Source: Gammaproteobacteria bacterium
Lineage (GTDB): Bacteria > Pseudomonadota > Gammaproteobacteria > Thiohalobacterales > Thiohalobacteraceae
DNA: 32,194 bases
Reading direction: 5' to 3'
NCBI GenBank assembly: GCA_016218375.1
Contig: JACREG010000007.1
Span: 1-32,194, forward strand
Shown here: positions 8,867 through 17,278 of the stretch, piece after piece
Position numbering within the stretch: the first letter of the stretch is position 1
Layout: the number at the start of each line of letters is the position of its first letter
The notes under the pieces: generated by a model
The model's input: only the letters and a program-made list of their open reading frames with translations
What the model was told of the DNA's origin: nothing
The model's database searches: none
Translations under genes and position numbers: made by a program

Positions 8867-11800
8867 TTACGACCCTCTTCCCACCTCCTCCAACCGCTTC
8901 CCCGACACCTTCTCCGCCGTACCCAGCTCCTGAGCAAAAAGCGAGACGCGGAATTCTTCGATCAGCCAGCGGTAGTGTTGTAACTCATCCGGGATCGCGC
9001 CTCGTTTGCGGGCGGCGTCCAGGCGTTGTTTACATTTCTGCCAGTGCGGTTCGACCTGCAAGGTGAGCGGTCTGTCTTTGGCCGGATTCTGTTGCAGGCG
9101 GTCGAGGCGTTTGTTGATGGCTTTGAGATAGCGACCGAGGTGTTTGAGTTGTGCGGCGTGGGTGTCGAGGACGAAGCCGCCGTAGATCAGGTGGTCGAGT
9201 TGGTCGCGGATGTCGTTGATGGCAGCGAGCCAGGCGGGGGTAATCGCGCCTTTGATGCGTTTCTGGATGGCGTGGTATTCGGCGAGTGCGTCGGCGACGG
9301 CTTTGCAGATGTGGTTGCCTACGTCGATCAGGTTTTGTTCGGCACGCGCGGCGGCGGTGTCGAAGGCGGCGCGGTCGCGCGGCACGGTCGCGTCGGGATA
9401 CAGCGCGGCTTCGGTGATACGTTGGACGAGATCGGCCTTGAGCTGTTCGCATTGGCCGGCGGCGGCGTAGTTCAGACACATCTGTTGAATGCCGGGCAGG
9501 TTCTTTTCCAGGTAGCGCAGCGATTTCGTTGCGCGCAGTTGGAACAGCACGAGGACGCCGGCACGGTGCGCGACGTGCGCCTTGTCAGCCGAGTCCAACA
9601 GACGCAGGTTGATCTGGGCTTTGTCGGCGACCAGCGCGGGATAACCGCGCAAGGTCAGGCCCTGCTGTTCGATCTCGACGAACTCCGGCAGATCACCGCA
9701 ATCCCAATCGGTGAGCTTGTCGCGCTCGTACTGCGCGGTCGGCAGGCGCTCGAAGGTTGCGACGGCTTGTGCGCCGACTTGCTGTTTCAAGGCGTTCAGA
9801 TCACGGCCACGCGCGATCAGTTTGCCGTTCGCGTCGATGAGGTGGAAGTTCATGGACAGGTGCGGCGGCAGTTGTTCCAACTGCCAGGCATCGGCCGGCA
9901 CTTCGACCGCGGTCATGCGCCTGAGTTGCGCGCTGAACTGGTCGAGCAGACTCGCCTTCCCCGGCACCAACGCCTGCCGCGCCGCACGCGCGAAATCCGG
10001 CGCAGGCACGAAATGTCTCCGCAACGCTTTCGGCAATGACTTGATGAGCGCGACGAGTTTGTCTTCCAGCAAGCCCGGCACCAGCCAGTCGAAATGCCGC
10101 TGATCGAGCTGATTGAGCGCGGCGACCGGCACTTTCACGGTCACGCCGTCGTCGACGTGGCCAGGTTCGAAGTGATAGTCGAGTGCAAGGCGCAGGCCGT
10201 TGACCTCGATCTGCGGCGGGAAGTCTTCGGCGGTGACGCCTGAAGCCTCATGCTGCATCAGATAGTCGCGCGTTAACTTCAGCGCGTCGCGTTCGGCCTC
10301 CGTCGCCTGTTTGTACCAGCGCTCGAACTGCGGGCCGTTGCTTACATGGCTGGGCAGTCGCTCGTCGAAGAAGCGGTACAACAATTCCTCGTCGACCAGC
10401 ACGTCGCGGCGGCGCGATTTAGCTTCCAGTTCCAGCACGGCTTCGATCAGCGTGTGGTTGTGTTCCAGGAACGCCGCCTTGCTGATGAGTTCGCCCGGCA
10501 CCAGGGCTTGGCGGATGAACACTTCACGCGCCTCGATAGGATTGACGCGGCCGTAGTCGATCTTTCGGCTGGGCGTGAGCACCAGGCCGTAGAGCGTGGT
10601 GCGTTCGCTGGCGACCACATGACCGCGCTTCTTCTCCCAATGCGGGTCGGTGTAGCTGCGCTTGATGAGATGGTCGGCCAAACGCTCCACCCATTCGGGC
10701 TCGATGCGCGCGACGGTGCGTGCGTAGCGACGCGCGGTCTCGACCAGTTCGGCGGCGACGATCCATTTGGGTTGTTTCTTGAACAGCGCCGAGCCGGGGA
10801 AGACGTTGAGCGTGAGGCCGCGCGCGCCGGTGTATTCGTTCGCGTCGCTCTTGAAGGCGATGTTGCCGAGCAGGCCGGCGAGCAAGGCGCGGTGGATCGG
10901 TTCGTAGCCGCCTTCGACTTCGTTCAAACGCATGCCCATTTCCACGGCCAGTCCGTGCAACTGCGCGTGGATGTCGTGCCATTCGCGCATGCGCACGTAG
11001 GAGATGAAATGGGTCTGGCACAGCTTGCGCAGTTTGGCCTGCGACAGATGCCGCGCCTGTTCATGGTAGAAATCCCAGAGCTTCACGAAGCCGAGGAAAT
11101 CCGACTGCTCGTCGGCGAACTGTTTGTGTTTCTCGTCGGCGGCCTGCTGCTTGTCCATTGGCCGCTCGCGCGGATCGGGCACGCTCAACGCGGACGCAAT
11201 CACCAGCACCTCGCGCAGACAGTGTTCGTCGCGGCCGGCCAGGACCATGCGGCCGATGCGCACATCCACCGGCAGACGCGCGAGCTGACGGCCGAGTTCC
11301 GTGAGTCGATCACCCTCGTCCACCGCGCCGAGTTCGTGCAGCAGTTTGAAGCCGTCGCGGATGTAGCGCGCATCCGGCGGCTCGACGAAAGGGAAGTCCT
11401 CAATGTCGCCGAGCTTGAGCGCGAGCATTTGCAGGATCACCGAGGCAAGGTTGGTGCGCAGGATTTCCGGCTCGGTGAAGGCGGGCCGCGTGTTGAAGTC
11501 GTCTTCGCTGTAGAGGCGGATGCAGATGCCGGGACCGAGACGCCCGCAGCGCCCGGCACGCTGATTGGCCGAGGCCTGACTGACCGGTTCGATGGGCAGG
11601 CGTTGCACCTTGGTGCGGTAACTGTAGCGGCTGATGCGCGCGAGTCCGGTGTCGATCACATAGCGGATGCCGGGCACGGTCAGCGAGGTCTCGGCGACGT
11701 TGGTGGCGAGCACGATGCGTCGACCGGAATGCGGCTTGAACACCTCGGCCTGCTGCGCGGCGGACAGGCGGCCGAACAGCGGTAGGATTTCGGTCTGCGG

Positions 11801-12745
11801 CGGATGGTGTTTGCGCAGCAGTTCGGTGGCCTCGCGGATTTCGCGTTCGCCGGGCAGAAACACCAGCATGTCGCCGGGGCCGTCGTGCGCGAGCTCGTCG
11901 ACGGCGGCGAGCAGCGCTTGGCCGCGATCGCGATCCTGTTCGTCTTCGTCCTCGGTCAACAGCGGCCGGTAGCGGATGTCCACCGGATAGGTACGGCCGG
12001 AGACTTCGATGATCGGCGCGTTGCCGAAGTGTTTGGAAAAGCGCTGCGGATCGATGGTCGCCGAGGTGATGATGAGTTTCAGATCGGGCCGGCGCGGCAG
12101 CAGGCGCGCGAGATAGCCGAGCAGGAAATCCACGTTCAGCGAACGTTCGTGCGCCTCGTCGATGATGAGCGTGTCGTAAGCGAGCAGATCGGCATCGCCC
12201 TGCGTCTCGGCGAGCAGGATACCGTCGGTCATGACCTTGATGTGCGTATCCGGTCCGACGTGATCGGAGAAACGCACCTTAAAGCCGACCGCTTGGCCAA
12301 TCGCGGAGTGCAACTCTTCGGCGATGCGCACGGCGAGACTGCGCGCGGCAATGCGCCGTGGCTGGGTATGGCCGATGAGCCCGGCGACGCCGCGGCCGAG
12401 TTCCAGGCAGATCTTCGGTAACTGTGTGGTCTTACCCGAACCGGTCTCGCCGCAGACGATCACGACCTGATGCTTCTCGATGGCCGTCTTGATGTCTTCG
12501 CGGCGCGCGACCACCGGGAGATCGAGCAGGTATTCGGGTTTGGGCAGACGCTCGGCGCGCTGCGCGCAGCGGGCGCGGGACTTCTCGATATCGGCGATAA
12601 GCGCCGGCAGACCGCGATCAATGGGCTGGCCCGCGCGTGCGCGGCGTTGCAACCCGGCCAGCCGCGCGCGCAACGCCGGCTGATCGACGAGCATCACGGT
12701 AGCGAGGGCAGCGGTTAATGCTTCAAGGGGCGGCGTTTGCGACAT
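8867..12745 (-). CDS. hrpA: ATP-dependent RNA helicase HrpA (DEAH box)
   Basis: 1292 aa; VIVCGETGSGKTTQLPKICLELGRG, IIDEAHERSLNVDFLLGYL, SATIDPQRFSKHF, NQRAGRCGRLGPG, long C-terminal region as in HrpA. Confidence 0.95.
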   Translation of the reverse strand: MSQTPPLEALTAALATVMLVDQPALRARLAGLQRRARAGQPIDRGLPALIADIEKSRARCAQRAERLPKPEYLLDLPVVARREDIKTAIEKHQVVIVCGETGSGKTTQLPKICLELGRGVAGLIGHTQPRRIAARSLAVRIAEELHSAIGQAVGFKVRFSDHVGPDTHIKVMTDGILLAETQGDADLLAYDTLIIDEAHERSLNVDFLLGYLARLLPRRPDLKLIITSATIDPQRFSKHFGNAPIIEVSGRTYPVDIRYRPLLTEDEDEQDRDRGQALLAAVDELAHDGPGDMLVFLPGEREIREATELLRKHHPPQTEILPLFGRLSAAQQAEVFKPHSGRRIVLATNVAETSLTVPGIRYVIDTGLARISRYSYRTKVQRLPIEPVSQASANQRAGRCGRLGPGICIRLYSEDDFNTRPAFTEPEILRTNLASVILQMLALKLGDIEDFPFVEPPDARYIRDGFKLLHELGAVDEGDRLTELGRQLARLPVDVRIGRMVLAGRDEHCLREVLVIASALSVPDPRERPMDKQQAADEKHKQFADEQSDFLGFVKLWDFYHEQARHLSQAKLRKLCQTHFISYVRMREWHDIHAQLHGLAVEMGMRLNEVEGGYEPIHRALLAGLLGNIAFKSDANEYTGARGLTLNVFPGSALFKKQPKWIVAAELVETARRYARTVARIEPEWVERLADHLIKRSYTDPHWEKKRGHVVASERTTLYGLVLTPSRKIDYGRVNPIEAREVFIRQALVPGELISKAAFLEHNHTLIEAVLELEAKSRRRDVLVDEELLYRFFDERLPSHVSNGPQFERWYKQATEAERDALKLTRDYLMQHEASGVTAEDFPPQIEVNGLRLALDYHFEPGHVDDGVTVKVPVAALNQLDQRHFDWLVPGLLEDKLVALIKSLPKALRRHFVPAPDFARAARQALVPGKASLLDQFSAQLRRMTAVEVPADAWQLEQLPPHLSMNFHLIDANGKLIARGRDLNALKQQVGAQAVATFERLPTAQYERDKLTDWDCGDLPEFVEIEQQGLTLRGYPALVADKAQINLRLLDSADKAHVAHRAGVLVLFQLRATKSLRYLEKNLPGIQQMCLNYAAAGQCEQLKADLVQRITEAALYPDATVPRDRAAFDTAAARAEQNLIDVGNHICKAVADALAEYHAIQKRIKGAITPAWLAAINDIRDQLDHLIYGGFVLDTHAAQLKHLGRYLKAINKRLDRLQQNPAKDRPLTLQVEPHWQKCKQRLDAARKRGAIPDELQHYRWLIEEFRVSLFAQELGTAEKVSGKRLEEVGRGS

Positions 12746-12794
12746 CCGCGCATTCTAGCATCGGCCCTCGTTGGGCTGAGGAAAGGAACCGCCA

Positions 12795-13853
12795 TCAGTG
12801 AACCGCATCCCCCTGCGTCTCCCGCCAACGCTGGAAGGTGGGGAACTCTTTGTAGGCGCCGCTGGCGATGTAGTCGAGCACGTTGCGCAGACGGTAGAAC
12901 TGCACCACCGAGTCCACGCGCAGGATTTCGCGGCCGTTGAGGTCGAAGAACAGCAGCGTGGGCGCGTAGAACAGACCCAGTTGCTCGGCCCAGGCGCCCT
13001 CGGTGGTGCGGCGGCCGTCGGGGGTGATGACGGGGGTCTTGCCCCACAGATTGAGCTGCACGCTTTCGAATTGGCCGAGTCGGGCGAGGATTTCCGGTTC
13101 GGTGAGCGGGCCGGTGTGCAGGATGTCGCAGGCATGGCAATCGGGCTGTTCGAAGAACACGACCAGCGGTCGCTCGCCGGCATGGTGGGTGCGCGCCAGC
13201 GCATAGGGCGGCGGCAAAAAGAAGTTCTCGGGATTCATGTCTTCGTTGTCGAAGACCATGGCACCGACGGCGCGTTCGAGATAACTGCGGAAATTTTCCT
13301 GGCGGTAATGCGCGTCGGCGACATATTCCAGCGCGGCGCGGAACTGATACGGCGGATAATAGCCCGCCAACCGGAACACCTCCTTGCCGGTGCTGTCGTA
13401 GAACAACAGCGTCGGGGTGAAATCGACACCGTGACGCAAAGCGAAGGAACGCTCGCTGCCTTCGGCGCCATCGACATCGGTGACGCCGCGACCGCCGTGA
13501 ATGTCGATACCGATCACGTCGAAATGGCGTTGGGTATATTCGAGGATATCGTGCTTGCCGAAATTCGTTTCCAGCAGCGTCTTGCAGTAGGGGCAATATT
13601 TCTGGCCGACGTAGACCATCAAGCCGCGTTTGCCGTCGGCGACCGCTTCGCGGATATCGTCGCCGAGATCGAGAAAGCTGAGTTTGAACCAGTCCGGATA
13701 GCCGAGCGGCTCGTCCAAGGGCTGATCGTCGAATTCCAGGATGTCGTCCGCGGGCGGCGCGGTGGTGGCAAGCACCACGCCACAGCCGCACACTAGCGCG
13801 GCGAGCAATGCCCACCGGCCCAGCCATCCGCAACGCTTGAACTGACCCGCCAT
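12795..13853 (-). CDS. exported protein with two thioredoxin-like domains
   Basis: Start ATG at 13853 (MAGQFKRCGWLGRWALLAALVCGCGVVLATTA); first domain YVGQKYCPYCKTLLE, second FFEQPDCHACDILHTG; two FTPTLLFYD/YAPTLLFFD cis-Pro segments. Confidence 0.82.
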   Translation of the reverse strand: MAGQFKRCGWLGRWALLAALVCGCGVVLATTAPPADDILEFDDQPLDEPLGYPDWFKLSFLDLGDDIREAVADGKRGLMVYVGQKYCPYCKTLLETNFGKHDILEYTQRHFDVIGIDIHGGRGVTDVDGAEGSERSFALRHGVDFTPTLLFYDSTGKEVFRLAGYYPPYQFRAALEYVADAHYRQENFRSYLERAVGAMVFDNEDMNPENFFLPPPYALARTHHAGERPLVVFFEQPDCHACDILHTGPLTEPEILARLGQFESVQLNLWGKTPVITPDGRRTTEGAWAEQLGLFYAPTLLFFDLNGREILRVDSVVQFYRLRNVLDYIASGAYKEFPTFQRWRETQGDAVH

Positions 13854-14013
13854 GCTCGACCCTACCCGCCTGGATTGCGTGGGGTGGACAAAGTAACAGA
13901 TGCGCCCAGGGTCGGGAATCGCCCGTGCGAAACCGGTTCCGCGGCGGCGCATGCTGGCGCTATCATCGCGGCTCAGGCTGGGTATACCCGGGCCTTGGCC
14001 AGGAGAAGTGACG

Positions 14014-14481
14014 ATGAACGCTCTCGATTCCCGCGCGCGGCGGTGGTTTCTGGCCGCGCTGTTCGCCCTCGGTTGCACCACCGCGACGGCGGAACCCATC
14101 GACCGCAAACTGCTGGGCGAACCGGCGCATAAAGTCGTCTATCAACTCAACAAGGCCGACGCGGACTACATCAACGGCATTCTGTTCTCCGCCGGCGAGA
14201 TGCTGCGTCGCTATGGCGACGACATTCAGATCGTCATTACCGTGATCGGCCCGGGTATCCATCTGCTCGCCAAACAGCCGCAACGCCCCATCCCCGCCGA
14301 GGCCCGCGCGCGCGCCGCGAGTCTGGCCGCGTACGGTGTGGAGTTTCATGCCTGCGGCAACACGCTGAAGTCGCTGCACTGGTCGGCAACGGATGTGCTC
14401 GACTACGCCACGGTCGTCGACGTCGGCGCCGACGATCTGATGCGTTTGCAGGAACAGGGGTACGCCTACATCAGTTGGTAA
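14014..14481 (+). CDS. DsrE/DsrF-like family protein with signal peptide
   Basis: MNALDSRARRWFLAALFALGCTTATAE leader; KVVYQLNKADADYINGILFSAGEMLRRYGDDIQIVITVIGPGI...GVEFHACGNTL DsrE-like pattern. Confidence 0.72.
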   Translation: MNALDSRARRWFLAALFALGCTTATAEPIDRKLLGEPAHKVVYQLNKADADYINGILFSAGEMLRRYGDDIQIVITVIGPGIHLLAKQPQRPIPAEARARAASLAAYGVEFHACGNTLKSLHWSATDVLDYATVVDVGADDLMRLQEQGYAYISW

Positions 14482-14534
14482 GGCCGCCGCCGGTTCCACA
14501 GGCCTTTTTATCCAGGCATAAATCTTTTGCCTCA

Positions 14535-14564
14535 CATGACCAATGTCATGAACCGGACTATAAT
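14535..14564 (+). promoter_or_regulatory. candidate promoter -10 (TATAAT) with overlapping inverted repeat CATGAC-CAAT-GTCATG
   Basis: Perfect 6-bp inverted arms with N4 spacer at 14535-14550; TATAAT at 14559-14564; upstream of the cytochrome c pair. Confidence 0.45.
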
Positions 14565-14694
14565 CCCGCCGGCCTGCCAAGCGCCCCCCATAAATCCACA
14601 AGAGCGCCGTATCGCAGACTCGCCGGAAGGCCGCTGTTTGCCGTTGTTTCCGGAACGACCGTGAGCGATTAACAACTACCCAAGAGTGAGGATC

Positions 14695-15021
14695 ATGAGG
14701 ACAAGAACCGGTTTGAAGATGGTGGTGTTGTGTCTGGGCACCCTGGTAACCGCGTCGGCCTTCGCCGCCGGCAATGCGGAAGCGGGGCGCAGCAAGGCCT
14801 TCACCTGCATGGGCTGCCATGGTGTGGCCAACTACAACAATGTGTATCCGACCTATCACGTACCCAAGCTGGGCGGGCAACATGCCCAATACCTGGTCTC
14901 CGCGCTACAGAGCTACAAGAACGGTCAGCGCAGCCACGGCACCATGCGCGCGCAAGCGGCCGACCTGAGCGATCAGGATATGGAAGATATCGCCGCCTAC
15001 TTCGAAAGCCGCACGGAATGA
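14695..15021 (+). CDS. small periplasmic c-type cytochrome (class I)
   Basis: Signal peptide; single CMGCH haem motif; LGGQHAQYLVSALQSYKNGQR; DLSDQDMEDIAAYF. Confidence 0.88.
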   Translation: MRTRTGLKMVVLCLGTLVTASAFAAGNAEAGRSKAFTCMGCHGVANYNNVYPTYHVPKLGGQHAQYLVSALQSYKNGQRSHGTMRAQAADLSDQDMEDIAAYFESRTE

Positions 15022-15065
15022 ACCCGGCACAACCACTGAACGACGACAGTCAAAAGGTACGCGCT

Positions 15066-15413
15066 ATGAAAACAACCGCACTTCTCGCTTTGGGCTTGCT
15101 GCTGTCCGGCATCCTGAGTACCGCCTCCGCCGCTGGCGACGCCGCCGCCGGCAAGGAAAAATCCGCTATGTGCCAGTCCTGTCACGGTGCGGATGGCAAC
15201 AGCACCGACCCGAACTTCCCGCGTCTGGCGGGTCAGCATGCCAGCTACATCGAACGCGCCCTGATGGATTACCGCTCCGGCACGCGCAAGAACCCGATCA
15301 TGGCCGGTTTCGCCGGCGGGCTCACGGATGACGAAATCACCAATCTGGCCGCCTATTTCAGCAGCCAGACCGGTGTGGTCACTGCGGTTCAGCCCAACCA
15401 GGTTCAGCCATAA
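15066..15413 (+). CDS. small periplasmic c-type cytochrome (class I), c553/c4-like
   Basis: Signal peptide MKTTALLALGLLLSGILSTASA; CQSCHGADGNS; LAGQHASYIERALMDYRSGTR. Confidence 0.9.
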   Translation: MKTTALLALGLLLSGILSTASAAGDAAAGKEKSAMCQSCHGADGNSTDPNFPRLAGQHASYIERALMDYRSGTRKNPIMAGFAGGLTDDEITNLAAYFSSQTGVVTAVQPNQVQP

Positions 15414-15433
15414 ATTTAGGTCAGTCGTCGACA

Positions 15434-15460
15434 GCGCCGGACCTTGTGTCCGGCGCCTTT
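15434..15460 (+). terminator. intrinsic terminator after cytochrome genes
   Basis: gcgccggac-cttgt-gtccggcgc perfect 9-bp stem followed by ctttcc. Confidence 0.7.
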
Positions 15461-15597
15461 CCCCGCATTTCCCTGCCCATCCCTCCAGGGCCCGCCGCGA
15501 ACACGACAAGAATCGAATTTTTTGTCGCGATTTTCTTGACAAGCCACGAATCTCTGCAAAACTTGTCCGGAATTGTTTACGCCCCGGAGGGCATCGC

Positions 15598-16071
15598 GTG
15601 GCTGAGCACGGCTTTTCCAGCCGCCAGGTTTGCCGGATCACCGGCCTGACTGCCCGCCAGTTGCGTTACTGGCAGCAGACCGGGCTGCTCTCCCCGTCGG
15701 AACTCACCGTCGGCGGCCATGCCCGCTACAGCTTCACCGATCTGATCGCGCTGAAAAGCGCCCGCCGTCTGCTGGATGCCGGGGTGTCGCTGCAACGCAT
15801 CCGCAAATGTCTGGCCTCGCTCACGCGCTTTCTCCCCACCAGCCAGACGCCGTTGCGCGAGCTGTCCTTGGTGGTGACCGGCGATGTGATTCTGGTGCTG
15901 CATTCGGCCGGCGCCTTCGACGCCATCAGCGGCCAGGAATGGGTGCTGCCGGTCGCGGACATTCTGCAAGAGATCGAAGCGCTGCGGGATACGGATACGA
16001 CACTGCCGCTGCAATGGGAACTGTTCGAAGAAAATATCGAGGAGGATTTGTCGAGGGACCGCACCGCCTGA
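15598..16071 (+). CDS. MerR-family transcriptional regulator
   Basis: GTG start at 15598; SSRQVCRITGLTARQLRYWQQTGLLSPSELTVGGHARYSFTDLIALKSARRLLDAGVSLQRIRK winged-helix MerR pattern. Confidence 0.82.
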   Translation: MAEHGFSSRQVCRITGLTARQLRYWQQTGLLSPSELTVGGHARYSFTDLIALKSARRLLDAGVSLQRIRKCLASLTRFLPTSQTPLRELSLVVTGDVILVLHSAGAFDAISGQEWVLPVADILQEIEALRDTDTTLPLQWELFEENIEEDLSRDRTA

Positions 16072-16117
16072 ATCAGGGATTGCGGAGAGAAGATAATAGT
16101 CATCAGGCACGAGGTGG

Positions 16118-16150
16118 TGCGGCACCTGCGATCCAGGTGCCGCATCTTTT
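16118..16150 (+). terminator. intrinsic terminator/attenuator between merR-like gene and parA-like gene
   Basis: tgcggcacctg-cgatc-caggtgccgca perfect 11-bp stem followed by tctttt. Confidence 0.8.
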
Positions 16151-16199
16151 GTCGACAGCACTGCGCCGCGACCCGGCGAAAAACGGATGGAGACAAACC

Positions 16200-17258
16200 A
16201 TGCATGTGATTGCCATTGCCAACCAGAAGGGTGGGTGCGGTAAGACCACCACGGCCATCAATCTTTCCGCCGCCTTGGGCGAAGACGGTGCCCGGGTTCT
16301 ACTCATCGACATGGACCCGCAGGGCCATGCCTCGTTGGGGCTGGGCCAGAGTACGCTGGGACGCGCCGGCCTGTTCGAGGTTCTGAACGGCCAGAACGAC
16401 TTGGACGACGTGATTCAGGACGGTGTCGCCTGGGGCGTCGATCTGGTGCCCGCGACCATCTCGCTGGCGGCCGTCGAACATGTGTTATCCGATCGGCCGG
16501 AACGTGAACGTCAATTGATCAAACACCTTGAAACCGTAGCGCACCGTTATGACTATGCCATTCTCGACTGTCCACCCTCGCTCGGCCTGCTGGCCGTCAA
16601 TGCCCTGCGCGCGGCCAGCCAAGTGCTGGTGCCGATGGACGCCAGCCTGTACGCCCTCGATGGCCTGCAACGTCTGCGCGAACTCGTGCACCTGATCGAG
16701 ACCCGCTATGACCTGGACATCCCGCTACGGCTGTTGCCGATCATGTTCGACACGCGCACGCGCTTGGCGCGCAGTCTGTTCGATCACCTGCTGGAACAAG
16801 GGCTGAACACATGCGCGACGCGTATCCGTGCCTGTGTGAAAATCCGCGAAGCCGCCTTGCAGGGGCAATCGCTGCTGGCCTATGCGCCGCGCGCGCCGGT
16901 CGCCGCCGACTACCGCAATCTGGCCCTGGAGCTGCGTTCGCAGGCAACCGCGCAGCAGCGTGCGACGACACTGGAGACGACGACAACCGCTACGCCGATA
17001 GAGGCCCACGAAATCGTACTGAACTTCCAGGATCTGGAATGCCGGCGCCTGCAGATCGCCGGCGATTTCAACGACTGGATTCCGGACGGTGGCGTGGAAA
17101 CCCGCCAGCTCGACGGCAGTTGGCAGAAAGTGCTGCACGTAGCCGAGGGCGCCTATGAATACCGCGTCATCATCGACGGCATCTGGCAACAAGATCCGAC
17201 CAACCCGTATGAAGTGCCCAATAACCTGGGCGGCAACAATTCGCTGCTGCGCGTATGA
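16200..17258 (+). CDS. ParA/MinD-type ATPase fused to C-terminal AMPK-beta/CBM48-type glycogen-binding domain
   Basis: MHVIAIANQKGGCGKTTTAINLSAALGEDGARVLLIDMDPQGHASLGLG deviant Walker A; YAILDCPPSLGLLAVNAL; C-terminus RRLQIAGDFNDWIPDGG...DGSWQKVLHVAEGAYEYRVIIDGIWQQDPTNPYEVPNNLGGNNSLLRV. Confidence 0.92.
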   Translation: MHVIAIANQKGGCGKTTTAINLSAALGEDGARVLLIDMDPQGHASLGLGQSTLGRAGLFEVLNGQNDLDDVIQDGVAWGVDLVPATISLAAVEHVLSDRPERERQLIKHLETVAHRYDYAILDCPPSLGLLAVNALRAASQVLVPMDASLYALDGLQRLRELVHLIETRYDLDIPLRLLPIMFDTRTRLARSLFDHLLEQGLNTCATRIRACVKIREAALQGQSLLAYAPRAPVAADYRNLALELRSQATAQQRATTLETTTTATPIEAHEIVLNFQDLECRRLQIAGDFNDWIPDGGVETRQLDGSWQKVLHVAEGAYEYRVIIDGIWQQDPTNPYEVPNNLGGNNSLLRV

Positions 17259-17278
17259 CGTGCGAAGGAGTCACTGCG

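Noticed and set aside
10346-11785. 479-aa plus-strand ORF inside hrpA
   Set aside because: Antisense shadow of a strongly supported DEAH helicase gene; no recognisable motifs.
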